Below, in pieces: positions 8,925 to 16,687 of a DNA stretch of 64,000 nt. The notes beneath the pieces are model-generated. The model was not told the DNA's origin. It saw only the letters and a program-made list of their open reading frames with translations, and made no database searches. Made by a program: the position numbers and the translations under genes. Source of the stretch: Rhodothermales bacterium (lineage in GTDB: Bacteria; Bacteroidota; Rhodothermia; Rhodothermales; JAHQVL01); the NCBI GenBank assembly GCA_041391505.1, contig JAWKNW010000028.1, forward strand, positions 10,686 to 74,685, in the 5' to 3' direction. Position 1 is the first letter of the stretch. Every line of letters starts with the position of its first letter.

Positions 8925-9548
8925 ATGCCCGAATCGAAGCCTTCCGAATACGCCCAGGTGCAGGCCGAAATCGCTTCGCTGCCACCTGATGCCCAGGTTA
9001 ATTATCTAATGACCCGATTATCAGGCTACTGGGCTGCAGCCTACCGGGCCACTACAGACCATCCGACGGATTTACACACGGTATCCTACGGCAGCTTCCA
9101 TTATCTATTCGACTGTTTTCCGATGTTCTCGGAAGATTTTAAGGCCGACAACGAGCATCCTATCGAGCCCCGCATGGTGGCGGCGTATGGCGTCTCAAAT
9201 CCAAACGAGGGCGCACGCGACGACTATCGCCTGCGCGGCTGGGTGGGCGCCACCGAGACGTACTTCGGCAAAGAATGGGACAAAGGGCATTTCATCGCTC
9301 ACTCAATCGGAGGAGCGGTCGATCTGGTCGAGCTCAATGTCTTTTTACATCTAAGAAGCCTGAATCGTGGCTGGTCCGACCAGGGAAAACGATTCAGGTC
9401 CATGGAACGGGCATGCAGCCGGCGCGCCGGCACATTCTGTTTTCATCGTCCCCTGTATGATGACGCCTCCAATCGACCGGCACGCCTGGAATTTGGCCTA
9501 CTGCGCGAGGACGGTACGTTTTGGATAGATTTGTTCGACAACCTATAG
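8925..9548 (+). CDS. Putative beta-beta-alpha-Me (DNA/RNA non-specific type) endonuclease
   Basis: 207 residues from ATG 8925. The core reads WDKGHFIAHSIGG, then about ten residues later LNVFLHLRSLNRG. This resembles the D-R/K-G-H motif, glycine pair and Asn of DNA/RNA non-specific endonucleases, where the His of (D/E)(R/K)GH is the general base and the later Asn binds the metal. The N-terminal 100 residues are unlike known nucleases and carry no signal peptide, so a cytoplasmic or delivered effector is possible. It follows the helicase/ATPase cassette by about 200 bp on the same strand and shares its lower GC content. No immunity gene is evident next to it. HNH-like nuclease is the looser alternative. 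Confidence 0.55.
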   Translation: MPESKPSEYAQVQAEIASLPPDAQVNYLMTRLSGYWAAAYRATTDHPTDLHTVSYGSFHYLFDCFPMFSEDFKADNEHPIEPRMVAAYGVSNPNEGARDDYRLRGWVGATETYFGKEWDKGHFIAHSIGGAVDLVELNVFLHLRSLNRGWSDQGKRFRSMERACSRRAGTFCFHRPLYDDASNRPARLEFGLLREDGTFWIDLFDNL

Positions 9549-9887
9549 GCCGGCGATTCACGTGCGAACCTCCAGTTCCGAGCTCAGGAGGAGCTTTCTG
9601 ATAACCGCGAGTGCTGCAATCGTCCCATCACAAACGGCGCTGGCTCGCCCAATGCCTCCATACACCCCACCAACGCACGTCGGCGGCGGCCTCCAGCGAT
9701 CAGAACCTCGCGTTGTCCTGCATAAGGCACAGCGTACCGATCAAAACCTGATGCCCCCCGACATGTACGACAAGACGATATTCGCCGGGCATACTCGACA
9801 TCAACGATTCGCTCTGATCCAACCAGATCGGGCACATATAGTCTGATTGGTAACGAGTTGGCCTGTCTGAGCTATCGTTTCAGCGCT
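9549..9887. other. Gene-poor stretch at the island boundary
   Basis: No convincing gene on either strand. On the minus strand a 46-codon frame from ATG 9837 to TGA 9700 reads like protein, and a second minus-strand frame from about 9698 to 9562 continues with protein-like sequence after a frame change, so this may be the remnant of a decayed minus-strand gene. GC rises from the island level to the chromosomal level across this stretch. Confidence 0.35.
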
Positions 9888-10568
9888 TCATATCTCGCCT
9901 TTCCGGATCGCCTTGCCCACCGCCTCGGCGGCCGAGTTCACATGGAGCTTCTGGTAGATATTGCGCAGGTGCGAATCCACGGTGTGCCGGCTCAGATGCA
10001 ACTCCGCCGCCATCTCCAGCTGACGAAACCCGCGCTCCATAAGCCGCAGGATCTCGCGCTCACGCTCGCTCAATTCGTACTCCTCGGCCTGCTGCTTTTG
10101 CCGCTGAAAGAAGAGTCCCACTTTCCGCGCCACCGGGGGCGACATGCACATGCCGCCGCGGTGCGCCTCGCGGATGCCGTTGACCACCTCGTCGGTCACG
10201 AGCGGTTTCACCAGATACCCGCAGGCGCCGGCTCCGAGCGCCGCGTAGATGACTTCTGCCTCGTCCCGCACGGTAAGCATGATGATGGCCGACTCGGGCT
10301 GCATCTGTCTGAGCACGCGAGCCCCCTCGATCCCGCTCATCATCGGTTTCCGACCAGAGAGGATCTCGACGTCGAGTACGAAGACATCCGGCTCTTCGAC
10401 CAACGGGGACTCGATCAGGGCTTCGAGCAACGCCTCGCAGGTGGCGTAGGCGCCCCCGCAATGCATGTCGTTCACTTCCTCGAGGAGCGCGATCAGGTTG
10501 TTACGCTGCTCGTCGCTGTCTTCTACAATCCACACGCTGATCGATGAACGCGGCATCTCGGTTTGCAC
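9888..10568 (-). CDS. LuxR/NarL-family response regulator
   Basis: Cytoplasmic transcription factor switched by phosphorylation. The receiver domain (about residues 8-130) has the acidic pair in WIVEDSD, the phospho-acceptor Asp in VFVLDVE, the switch Thr in MLTV and the Lys in YLVKPL. The LuxR-type helix-turn-helix (about residues 160-220) contains LSEREREILRLMERG and HTVDSHLRNIYQKL. Start may be ATG 10568 or ATG 10556. It is transcribed after the sensor kinase gene, whose stop lies 65 bp upstream, so the two form a two-component operon. Target genes cannot be read from the sequence. Confidence 0.9.
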   Translation of the reverse strand: MQTEMPRSSISVWIVEDSDEQRNNLIALLEEVNDMHCGGAYATCEALLEALIESPLVEEPDVFVLDVEILSGRKPMMSGIEGARVLRQMQPESAIIMLTVRDEAEVIYAALGAGACGYLVKPLVTDEVVNGIREAHRGGMCMSPPVARKVGLFFQRQKQQAEEYELSEREREILRLMERGFRQLEMAAELHLSRHTVDSHLRNIYQKLHVNSAAEAVGKAIRKGEI

Positions 10569-10633
10569 AGGTATTTTCGTATTCGGTCAACAGTACATAG
10601 TACGATCATGCACACCCCCCGCACATGGCGCAT

Positions 10634-13600
10634 TTACGTGATGCTGACGGAAAGTTCGATGCGTGTGCCGGCGCCCGGAGCGCTCTCGACTTTCAACGTG
10701 CCCCCGATCGCCCGGGTGCGGTCGTCCATGTGCCCCATCCCGTAGCCGGCCCGTTGTACGTCGGTGTCAAAACCGGATCCGTCGTCGGCGACGGTCACGG
10801 TGAGCACGCCGGCTTCGTACGCCACAGCCACATCCACCCGGCCCGCGTCGGCGTGTTTCATGGCGTTGTGCATCGCCTCCTTGGCGATCATGTAGATATG
10901 CTGCCGCTTCTCCATCTCCAGGGCGATTGGAGGTACCGTGTCCGGCGCGTGAAAAGCGGCTTTCCCGCTCGGGAAAAACACAAAAACGACCTGATGCAGC
11001 CGGTCGATCAGACCGGGAAGGGTATCGTTGTTGGATTCCACCACCCACGTGACGTCGCGCACGTAATCGAACATGTCGCGCGCCCGGCCCCATAGTTCAA
11101 GCAGGACGCGGCGATCTTCCACGCTGAAGCGGTCCGAACGGCCGAGGCGCTCAAGCGAAAACACAAGCCCGTTCAGATCGCTCCCGATGTCGTCATGGAG
11201 TTCACGGACCATGTTTCGACGCGCCGTCTCCCGCTCCGCCTGAGCGCGGCGCTCGGTCTGCTCGAGCCGGAGTTTCATGCTCGCGCGATAGGCAAAGAAC
11301 AGGCCGACGCCCAGACCCGCCCCCAATAAGAGCAGAACCTGGACCCACCAGCGTTGATACCAGGCGGGGACGATCACTACCGCCAACCGGGCCTCGTGCT
11401 CACTCCACACCCCATCGTTGTTCGCGCCGATCACGCGAAACGTGTACTCCCCCGGCGACAGATTCGGGTAGCGTGCCACCGGATTGGAGCTATATACCCA
11501 GTGAGCATCCACGCCGTCGAGGCGATATGCGTAGCGATTGTCCGCCGGCGTGTCGAATTCGAGCGCAGCGAAATGAACCGTGAACTCGTTCTGATCGTGA
11601 TCGAGCCTGACCGAAGACGTGTAGGCTATCGATCGGGGCAGCGGATAGGGCTGTCCGAACAGATCGAACCCCGTCAACGCCATCAGCGGCGGGGTCGGGT
11701 TATTTCGAATCGAGTCCGGCAAAAACGCGACGAGCCCTTCGTTGGTCCCAAAAAACAGCTCGCCCCGCCGACTGCGATGACAGGCGCCATCCAGAAATGA
11801 CGCGGTGGGCAACCCGTCCGACGCGGTGTAGATGGCCGCCACCTGCTGGCGATCGCCGTCGATGCGGGCAAGGCCGTCCGCCGTCGACGCCCAGATGTCG
11901 TTGCCCATTCCCGGGAGCACGCACATCACCGTATTGTGCGGAAGACTGTCGGCTACGGTAAACAGACGCAGCGCATCGGTCTCCGGATCGATGCGCATCA
12001 AGCCGTCTCCGGTCGTCGCGGCCCATATCGCGCCATCGGGCGTTTCGGCGAGGCTCACGATCTTCATACGGGACGTGCGCAACGGCATATCCGTAACCGA
12101 CGGGACGCGCGAGAAGATGCCATGCGTACGATCCAGCCGCTCCAGGCCACCGCCTACCGTACCGACCCAGAATCGGCCGGCCTGATCTTCCAGCATCGGC
12201 CACACGGAAAAATGCGCCGGCCCCGTCGTAGCCCCTCCGGCATACGGGTAGTGTATGAAGCTGTCGGTCGACGCATCGTAGCGGGCCATGCCACTCGTCA
12301 CCGTGCCGGTCCACAGGGTGCCGGACACGTCCTCGTAAACGGAGTAGATGAGCGCGTCCGGCAGCGTGCCGGATGCCGGACCCGGAACGTACCGGCTGAA
12401 CCGATCGCGGGATGGATCATATCGGCTGATCCCGCCTCCCCCGGTAGCCACCCAGATGTTGCCGTCGCGATCCTCGGTAATCGACCATATCTGGTCGAAA
12501 CTCAGGCTGCCCGGGTCCGCCGGCTCGCTGACGAAGCGCCGTACCGTGCCGGCCGACCGATCCAGCCGGTCCAGTCCGCCGCCCAGATACCCGACCCATA
12601 GATAACCGTTGCGATCTTCGTGGATCGCATTGACCCGTGGATGCGAAAGCATGCCGGCCTCCCGTGTCGCGCGAGGCCATAACACCTCAAAAGCTTTGGG
12701 CGAGCGGCGTTTATTCAGCCCGTTCCAGGTGCCGACGAAAAGATGACCCGATCGGTCCACCAGCAGCGAGGTGACATCGTCGCTGGATAATGAGGAAGCA
12801 TCTGTCTCCTCTTCGGTCGCACAATCCCAGTTCCCGGGCGCACCGCCGTACACACAGAGGCCATAACCCCAGATGCCGACCCAGATCCGGCCCTGGCCAT
12901 CCTGTTCGATGGCGTACACATTCGCCTCAGTGGAATTGCCAACGATCCGGCGCCCCGCGCGAACGGCCAATGCCTCCCGGGTCTCCGGGTGCCATTGCAC
13001 GACGCCCCCGCCCACCAATCCGATCCATAACGTGCCCTTTTCATCAACCAGGAGCGATTTGATGATGAGCGAATCGGCCGGCGTACCGGTTTGAATCGGG
13101 CGGAAACCAGCCTCGCCTGGCGGCCGATAGGCAAGACCTCGTTGCGTCCCGACGTAGAGCCCATCCTGCCCGTCCACCCCGAGCGCAGAAAAACCCGACA
13201 CGTCGTCGAGTTGTGTATCGACCTCGGTGTAGGTATTCGTCAGTCTGTCGAACCGATACAGCCCGCGCCAGGTGGCTACCCACAAGGCGCCATCTTCCGT
13301 AATAGCCAGCGCGTTGATAATGCCCCGGCCAAACACCGAACTGTCTCCCGGCATCTCGAGGTAGTGGTCCACTTCACCGGTCGTGAGATCCAGTCGATTC
13401 AACCCGTTTCGTGTTCCGATCCATAGACTACCCCCGCGAGCCAGCAGCGCGCCAGGCTGGATGGCGTTATCGGTCAGATAGGCATCTCCAGCGGGAAAGT
13501 GCGTAAACGAACGGCCATCGTAGCGATTCAAGCCATCGAATGTACCGACCCAGAGAAAGCCCTGCTCATCCTGTTCCAGCGCGGTGATGGCCAGCGAGGA

Positions 13601-13741
13601 CAGTCCATCGGTCGTACCCATGCGATCGAACCGCGTCGCGTGCTGGGCACATACCGGGGTATATAACAGCATCCCCAGCGCACAGACGAGCGTCATGGAG
13701 ACGAGCGATGGAGGATGGCAACCGATTGACCGAATCATCAT
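10634..13741 (-). CDS. Propeller-sensor histidine kinase (Reg_prop, Y_Y_Y, HisKA_3)
   Basis: Membrane sensor kinase of 1035 residues. A signal peptide (about 1-33) is followed by some 14 propeller repeats with W-(V/I)-G-T/WG motifs (about 45-660), a Y_Y_Y domain (about 690-765) ending in the usual SPGEYTFRV pattern, and a membrane span (about 773-795, VQVLLLLGAGLGVGLFF). The HisKA_3 dimerisation domain has the phospho-acceptor in ELHDDIGSDL, and the ATPase domain has N box MHNAMKHA and G box DDGSGF. This is the layout of periplasmic sugar or polymer sensors of Bacteroidota. It lacks the fused receiver and AraC domain of classic hybrid systems; the separate LuxR regulator downstream takes that role. 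The ligand is unknown. Confidence 0.92.
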   Translation of the reverse strand: MMIRSIGCHPPSLVSMTLVCALGMLLYTPVCAQHATRFDRMGTTDGLSSLAITALEQDEQGFLWVGTFDGLNRYDGRSFTHFPAGDAYLTDNAIQPGALLARGGSLWIGTRNGLNRLDLTTGEVDHYLEMPGDSSVFGRGIINALAITEDGALWVATWRGLYRFDRLTNTYTEVDTQLDDVSGFSALGVDGQDGLYVGTQRGLAYRPPGEAGFRPIQTGTPADSLIIKSLLVDEKGTLWIGLVGGGVVQWHPETREALAVRAGRRIVGNSTEANVYAIEQDGQGRIWVGIWGYGLCVYGGAPGNWDCATEEETDASSLSSDDVTSLLVDRSGHLFVGTWNGLNKRRSPKAFEVLWPRATREAGMLSHPRVNAIHEDRNGYLWVGYLGGGLDRLDRSAGTVRRFVSEPADPGSLSFDQIWSITEDRDGNIWVATGGGGISRYDPSRDRFSRYVPGPASGTLPDALIYSVYEDVSGTLWTGTVTSGMARYDASTDSFIHYPYAGGATTGPAHFSVWPMLEDQAGRFWVGTVGGGLERLDRTHGIFSRVPSVTDMPLRTSRMKIVSLAETPDGAIWAATTGDGLMRIDPETDALRLFTVADSLPHNTVMCVLPGMGNDIWASTADGLARIDGDRQQVAAIYTASDGLPTASFLDGACHRSRRGELFFGTNEGLVAFLPDSIRNNPTPPLMALTGFDLFGQPYPLPRSIAYTSSVRLDHDQNEFTVHFAALEFDTPADNRYAYRLDGVDAHWVYSSNPVARYPNLSPGEYTFRVIGANNDGVWSEHEARLAVVIVPAWYQRWWVQVLLLLGAGLGVGLFFAYRASMKLRLEQTERRAQAERETARRNMVRELHDDIGSDLNGLVFSLERLGRSDRFSVEDRRVLLELWGRARDMFDYVRDVTWVVESNNDTLPGLIDRLHQVVFVFFPSGKAAFHAPDTVPPIALEMEKRQHIYMIAKEAMHNAMKHADAGRVDVAVAYEAGVLTVTVADDGSGFDTDVQRAGYGMGHMDDRTRAIGGTLKVESAPGAGTRIELSVSIT

Positions 13742-14100
13742 AGGGTGTTGCAGCCTAAAGCGTCGAGTGGCGCGGTCTCATGCCAGAGCCTGCGTCATGA
13801 ACCGTCCCCGGGCGCATGCTCCGCGGCCGCGCGGTCAGATGCGGGATGCTCGATGCGTGATGATGGCCCCATGCAGGGTTCTCGTAGCCCGCATCCCATG
13901 AAGCGCGCGCCAGGACGCGTCCGATACGTTCTTAACGGAGTCGCAAAGATAGGACTTAGCGCGCCGGTATAACACATGACCTGATCATGTTATATCGACC
14001 CGACTCGGTAGCCGCAGCGTGCCGGGATTTCAGTGGGTGGTCGCATTGTAGTCCCCCGATGAAAGGATGTGAACGGCACACTACGATCGACCGATACAAA
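13742..14100. other. Intergenic region upstream of the sensor kinase
   Basis: No gene seen on either strand. It separates the start of the sensor kinase operon from the end of infA. It should carry the sensor kinase promoter and contains an inverted repeat at 13968-13994. Confidence 0.5.
13968..13994. promoter_or_regulatory. Inverted repeat TATAACACATGA / TCATGTTATA
   Basis: The arms TATAACACATGA (13968-13979) and TCATGTTATA (13985-13994) match apart from a two-base insertion. The repeat is AT-rich in a GC-rich setting and lies about 230 bp upstream of the sensor kinase start. An operator or promoter element is plausible; no regulator is known. Confidence 0.3.
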
Positions 14101-14134
14101 AAAAGACCTGGCTCGCTCTCGAACCAGGTCTTTT
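14101..14134 (-). terminator. Intrinsic terminator of infA
   Basis: Perfect 11-bp arms AAAAGACCTGG (14101-14111) and CCAGGTCTTTT (14124-14134) lie 30 bp beyond the infA stop. Read on the minus strand the hairpin is followed by a run of T, the classic rho-independent form. Confidence 0.85.
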
Positions 14135-14163
14135 CAGGGTAACCCGCTTGGGCTGACATATGC

Positions 14164-14385
14164 TTATCCTTTGTGCCGATAGACGATGCGGCCTTTCGTG
14201 AGATCGTAGGGAGACATCTCGACGTCGACGCGGTCGCCGGGCAGAATCTTGATGAAGAACTTGCGCATCTTGCCGGACAGCAGTCCGAGGATGGTATGTC
14301 CGTTTTCGAGCTCGACGCGGAACTGGGTATTCGGGAGGGCCTCGGTGACTTTTCCGAACTGAACGATTGGTTGCTGTTTGGCCAT
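14164..14385 (-). CDS. infA: Translation initiation factor IF-1
   Basis: Single S1/OB-fold protein that binds the A site of the 30S subunit during initiation, with IF-2 and IF-3. ATG 14385 gives 73 residues beginning MAKQQP, close to the usual 72; the upstream in-frame ATG at 14448 would add 21 residues not found in the family. Conserved IF-1 features are seen: a G-V/K-TEALPNTQFRVELENGH core, the basic LSGKMRKF segment and the ending PYDLTKGRIVYR. It stands alone rather than in a ribosomal-protein operon, is divergent from the methyltransferase gene, and has its own terminator. Confidence 0.97.
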   Translation of the reverse strand: MAKQQPIVQFGKVTEALPNTQFRVELENGHTILGLLSGKMRKFFIKILPGDRVDVEMSPYDLTKGRIVYRHKG

Positions 14386-14598
14386 TCTATGGGCGCTTTT
14401 GCGCGTTGGTTTGAGGAATACGGGCGGCACATGCACTTCGCCGCGCACGACTAATTGCCGTTATGCACTCCTAGGTACGCACTCCTCGGCCACATGGTCC
14501 GCCGCCGGCGCATTTTCCTCGCGCGCCACCGCCGAACATCCCGCCGGCGCAGGGTTATAACGGCACGCACCAAAACCCGCCCGCCCGGCCGCTTCAGC

Positions 14599-15738
14599 AT
14601 GTATCTCTACCAGGAAAACCGACGCTTTTTCGCCCAGATCGCCCACGGCACCGAAGAACTCGGCGCCGTGGAACTGGCCGAACTCGGCGCCCGTTCGGTC
14701 TCGACCTCCTACCGGGGGCTGTTTTTCGACGCCAACCCTGCGTCCCTCTACCGCATCGTCTACGGATCCCGCCTCGTCACGCGCGTCCTCGCCCCCATCG
14801 CCGCCTTCCACTGCCACAATCCGGACTACCTGTACCGGACAGCGATGGACATCGAATGGAGCGATTTTCTCCCGTCCGACGGCACCTTCGCCGTCTTCGC
14901 CAACGTCTCCAACAGCAAGATCCGGCACTCGAAATACGCCGCGCTCCGCATCAAGGACGCCATCGCCGACCAGTTCCGGGAACGATCCGGCAGCCGGCCC
15001 GACGTCGACACGCGCGACCCGGATCTCTGGATCAACCTCTACATCGAGAACAACCACGCCACGATCAGCATCGACGCCTCCGGCGGCTCCCAGCACCGCC
15101 GGGGCTATCGCCTCGAAGCCGGCCGGGCGCCGATGCAAGAAACTGTCGCCGCCGCCATCATCCGCTATAGCGGTTGGGACGGCGACATGCCGCTGTACGA
15201 CCCCATGTGCGGATCGGGCACCCTCCTCGCCGAAGCCCTCATGCAGTACGGCCGCGTGCCGGCCGGCTACCTCCGCTCCCGGTTCGGGTTCGAGCGGCTG
15301 CCTGACTTCGACGCCCGCCGATGGAAGGAGATCAAGGCGGAGATGGACGGCCAGATCCGCGTGCTGCCCGAAGGCCTCATCGCCGGCAGCGATCGCTCCC
15401 CCGACGCCATCGCCATCGCCCGCTCCAACCTCAGCGCCCTCCCCGACGGCGAACGGATTCGGCTCAGCGTCACGCCCTTCGAAAACCTCCCCGGCCTCGC
15501 CGGCAAATACATCGTCACCAACCCGCCCTACGGCCTCCGACTCGGACGCGACGAGAACCTCCAACCCTTCTACAAGGCGTTCGGCGACTTCCTGAAACAG
15601 CAATGCACGGGCTCGAAGGCCTTCGTCTACGTCGGTGACCGCGAGTTGCTGAAATTCGTGGGGCTCCGCCCGTCCTGGAAAAAGCCGCTGGTCAACGGCT
15701 CGCTCGACGGCCGCCTGGCCTGTTATGAGATGTATTGA
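14599..15738 (+). CDS. THUMP-domain class I rRNA (guanine-N2)-methyltransferase, RlmL/YpsC type
   Basis: SAM-dependent RNA methyltransferase. ATG 14599 gives 379 residues, the size of YpsC-type proteins. The frame stays open upstream to 14455, but that part is Arg-rich and unlike the family. An N-terminal ferredoxin-like plus THUMP region (about 1-165) precedes the Rossmann methyltransferase domain. SAM-binding motif I is YDPMCGSGTLL (about 200), an acidic motif II is IAGSDRSPDAI, and the catalytic motif IV NPPYG lies near residue 310, as in N2-guanine or N6-adenine enzymes. By family it would modify 23S rRNA; the exact base cannot be told. Divergent from infA, a common pairing of translation genes by chance or shared promoter region. 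Confidence 0.88.
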   Translation: MYLYQENRRFFAQIAHGTEELGAVELAELGARSVSTSYRGLFFDANPASLYRIVYGSRLVTRVLAPIAAFHCHNPDYLYRTAMDIEWSDFLPSDGTFAVFANVSNSKIRHSKYAALRIKDAIADQFRERSGSRPDVDTRDPDLWINLYIENNHATISIDASGGSQHRRGYRLEAGRAPMQETVAAAIIRYSGWDGDMPLYDPMCGSGTLLAEALMQYGRVPAGYLRSRFGFERLPDFDARRWKEIKAEMDGQIRVLPEGLIAGSDRSPDAIAIARSNLSALPDGERIRLSVTPFENLPGLAGKYIVTNPPYGLRLGRDENLQPFYKAFGDFLKQQCTGSKAFVYVGDRELLKFVGLRPSWKKPLVNGSLDGRLACYEMY

Positions 15739-15983
15739 CCTGTTCTCACAAACTTCTCATCGTGCGATCAGGTTTAACACACGATGAATGTGTTATTTTT
15801 TTTACGCAAGTGACCCACATCCAGAGTACTATCTAGGCCGGCCGGTTCGAACTCGCGAATCGCCGTGCATTTCGTCGATTTTCTCGATCCACCCTCAGAG
15901 AGAACGCAAGGGCTTGCCATGCCCTCGTGGCATTCCCGTGGCGAAAGATCCAGGATCGCTATCGATCGAAAGCTTTATTGAAC

Positions 15984-16544
15984 ATGAAAAACCCCAGACA
16001 TAACATCTCGCGCATCGACACTCGAGCGACGCACGGATGGCAGGTCCGTATCACCCGAAAATCCAATCCCTGTTCGAAATTTTTTGCCGACCGCCAGAAC
16101 GGCGGCCAGGATGAGGCCCTCAAGGCCGCCATGGCCTGGCGGGATGAGCAGCTGAAGTCGTCCCCCAAACTCGCGGGCCGCAGCATCGAGGAATCCCGCA
16201 AGGGGATCAAGACCGGGGTGCCCGGATTGATGGTCGGCTACGAAGAGGGCGCTACCGGCATCTTCCCGTACCTGAACGTCTCCGTCCGCCGGCACGGCAA
16301 ACTGACGACGCGCAGCGTCTCCATCGCCAAATGGGGCCTCCGTGTCGCCCTCTGGAAAGCCTGCGTCGCCCTCGCCACGGCCACGATCGGCCGCGACGAC
16401 CGGATGGCCATCCAGCAGCAGGCCCAGCAGCTGTTTAATGTCTCCTACCCCAACATCCAGGACGCGCTTGAAAAGCCGCAGCCGGCGGTGCCGGCTAAAG
16501 CGGACGAGGTGGAAGAAGACGTAGACGAACTCCAGGAAGCCTGA
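15984..16544 (+). CDS. AP2-domain DNA-binding protein
   Basis: 186 residues from ATG 15984 (beginning MKNPRHN). The first 55 residues fit an AP2 DNA-binding domain: ISRIDTRATHGWQVRI, then a FFAD segment and GGQDEALKAAMAWRDEQ, the strand-strand-strand-helix pattern with the typical K/SKFF and A-ALxAAxxWRD signatures. AP2 domains in bacteria occur in phage and homing-endonuclease proteins and in standalone regulators. No HNH nuclease motif is seen here. Residues 60-150 hold a further segment (GVPGLMVGYEEGATGIFPYLNVSVRRHGK) that resembles a second AP2-like repeat. The C-terminus is acidic (EVEEDVDELQ). A regulator or nucleoid-type protein is inferred. Confidence 0.7.
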   Translation: MKNPRHNISRIDTRATHGWQVRITRKSNPCSKFFADRQNGGQDEALKAAMAWRDEQLKSSPKLAGRSIEESRKGIKTGVPGLMVGYEEGATGIFPYLNVSVRRHGKLTTRSVSIAKWGLRVALWKACVALATATIGRDDRMAIQQQAQQLFNVSYPNIQDALEKPQPAVPAKADEVEEDVDELQEA

Positions 16545-16591
16545 AAAAAACGCGAGGCGCCGCCCCGCCCACCCGGGTACGGCGCCCCGCG
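16545..16591 (-). terminator. Intrinsic terminator of the corA operon
   Basis: Arms CGCGAGGCGCCG (16551-16562) and CGGCGCCCCGCG (16580-16591) pair fully on the minus strand with one G-U, followed by seven T (16544-16550 as A on the plus strand). It lies about 100 bp beyond the stop of the minus-strand DUF4038 gene and directly abuts the stop of the plus-strand AP2 gene. Confidence 0.8.
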
Positions 16592-16687
16592 CCTGAGCGC
16601 CCGAAAGCGCTCGTGCAACCACCTCGGCGTCATATTCTACCGAGCGCTGTTTTTTTGCCGCGCCCTGTTTCCCTGTTCAGGCGCCGG

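Noticed and set aside
9562..9846. Plus-strand 94-codon frame after the nuclease
   Set aside because: Pro/Arg-rich, no family features; the minus strand here looks more protein-like.
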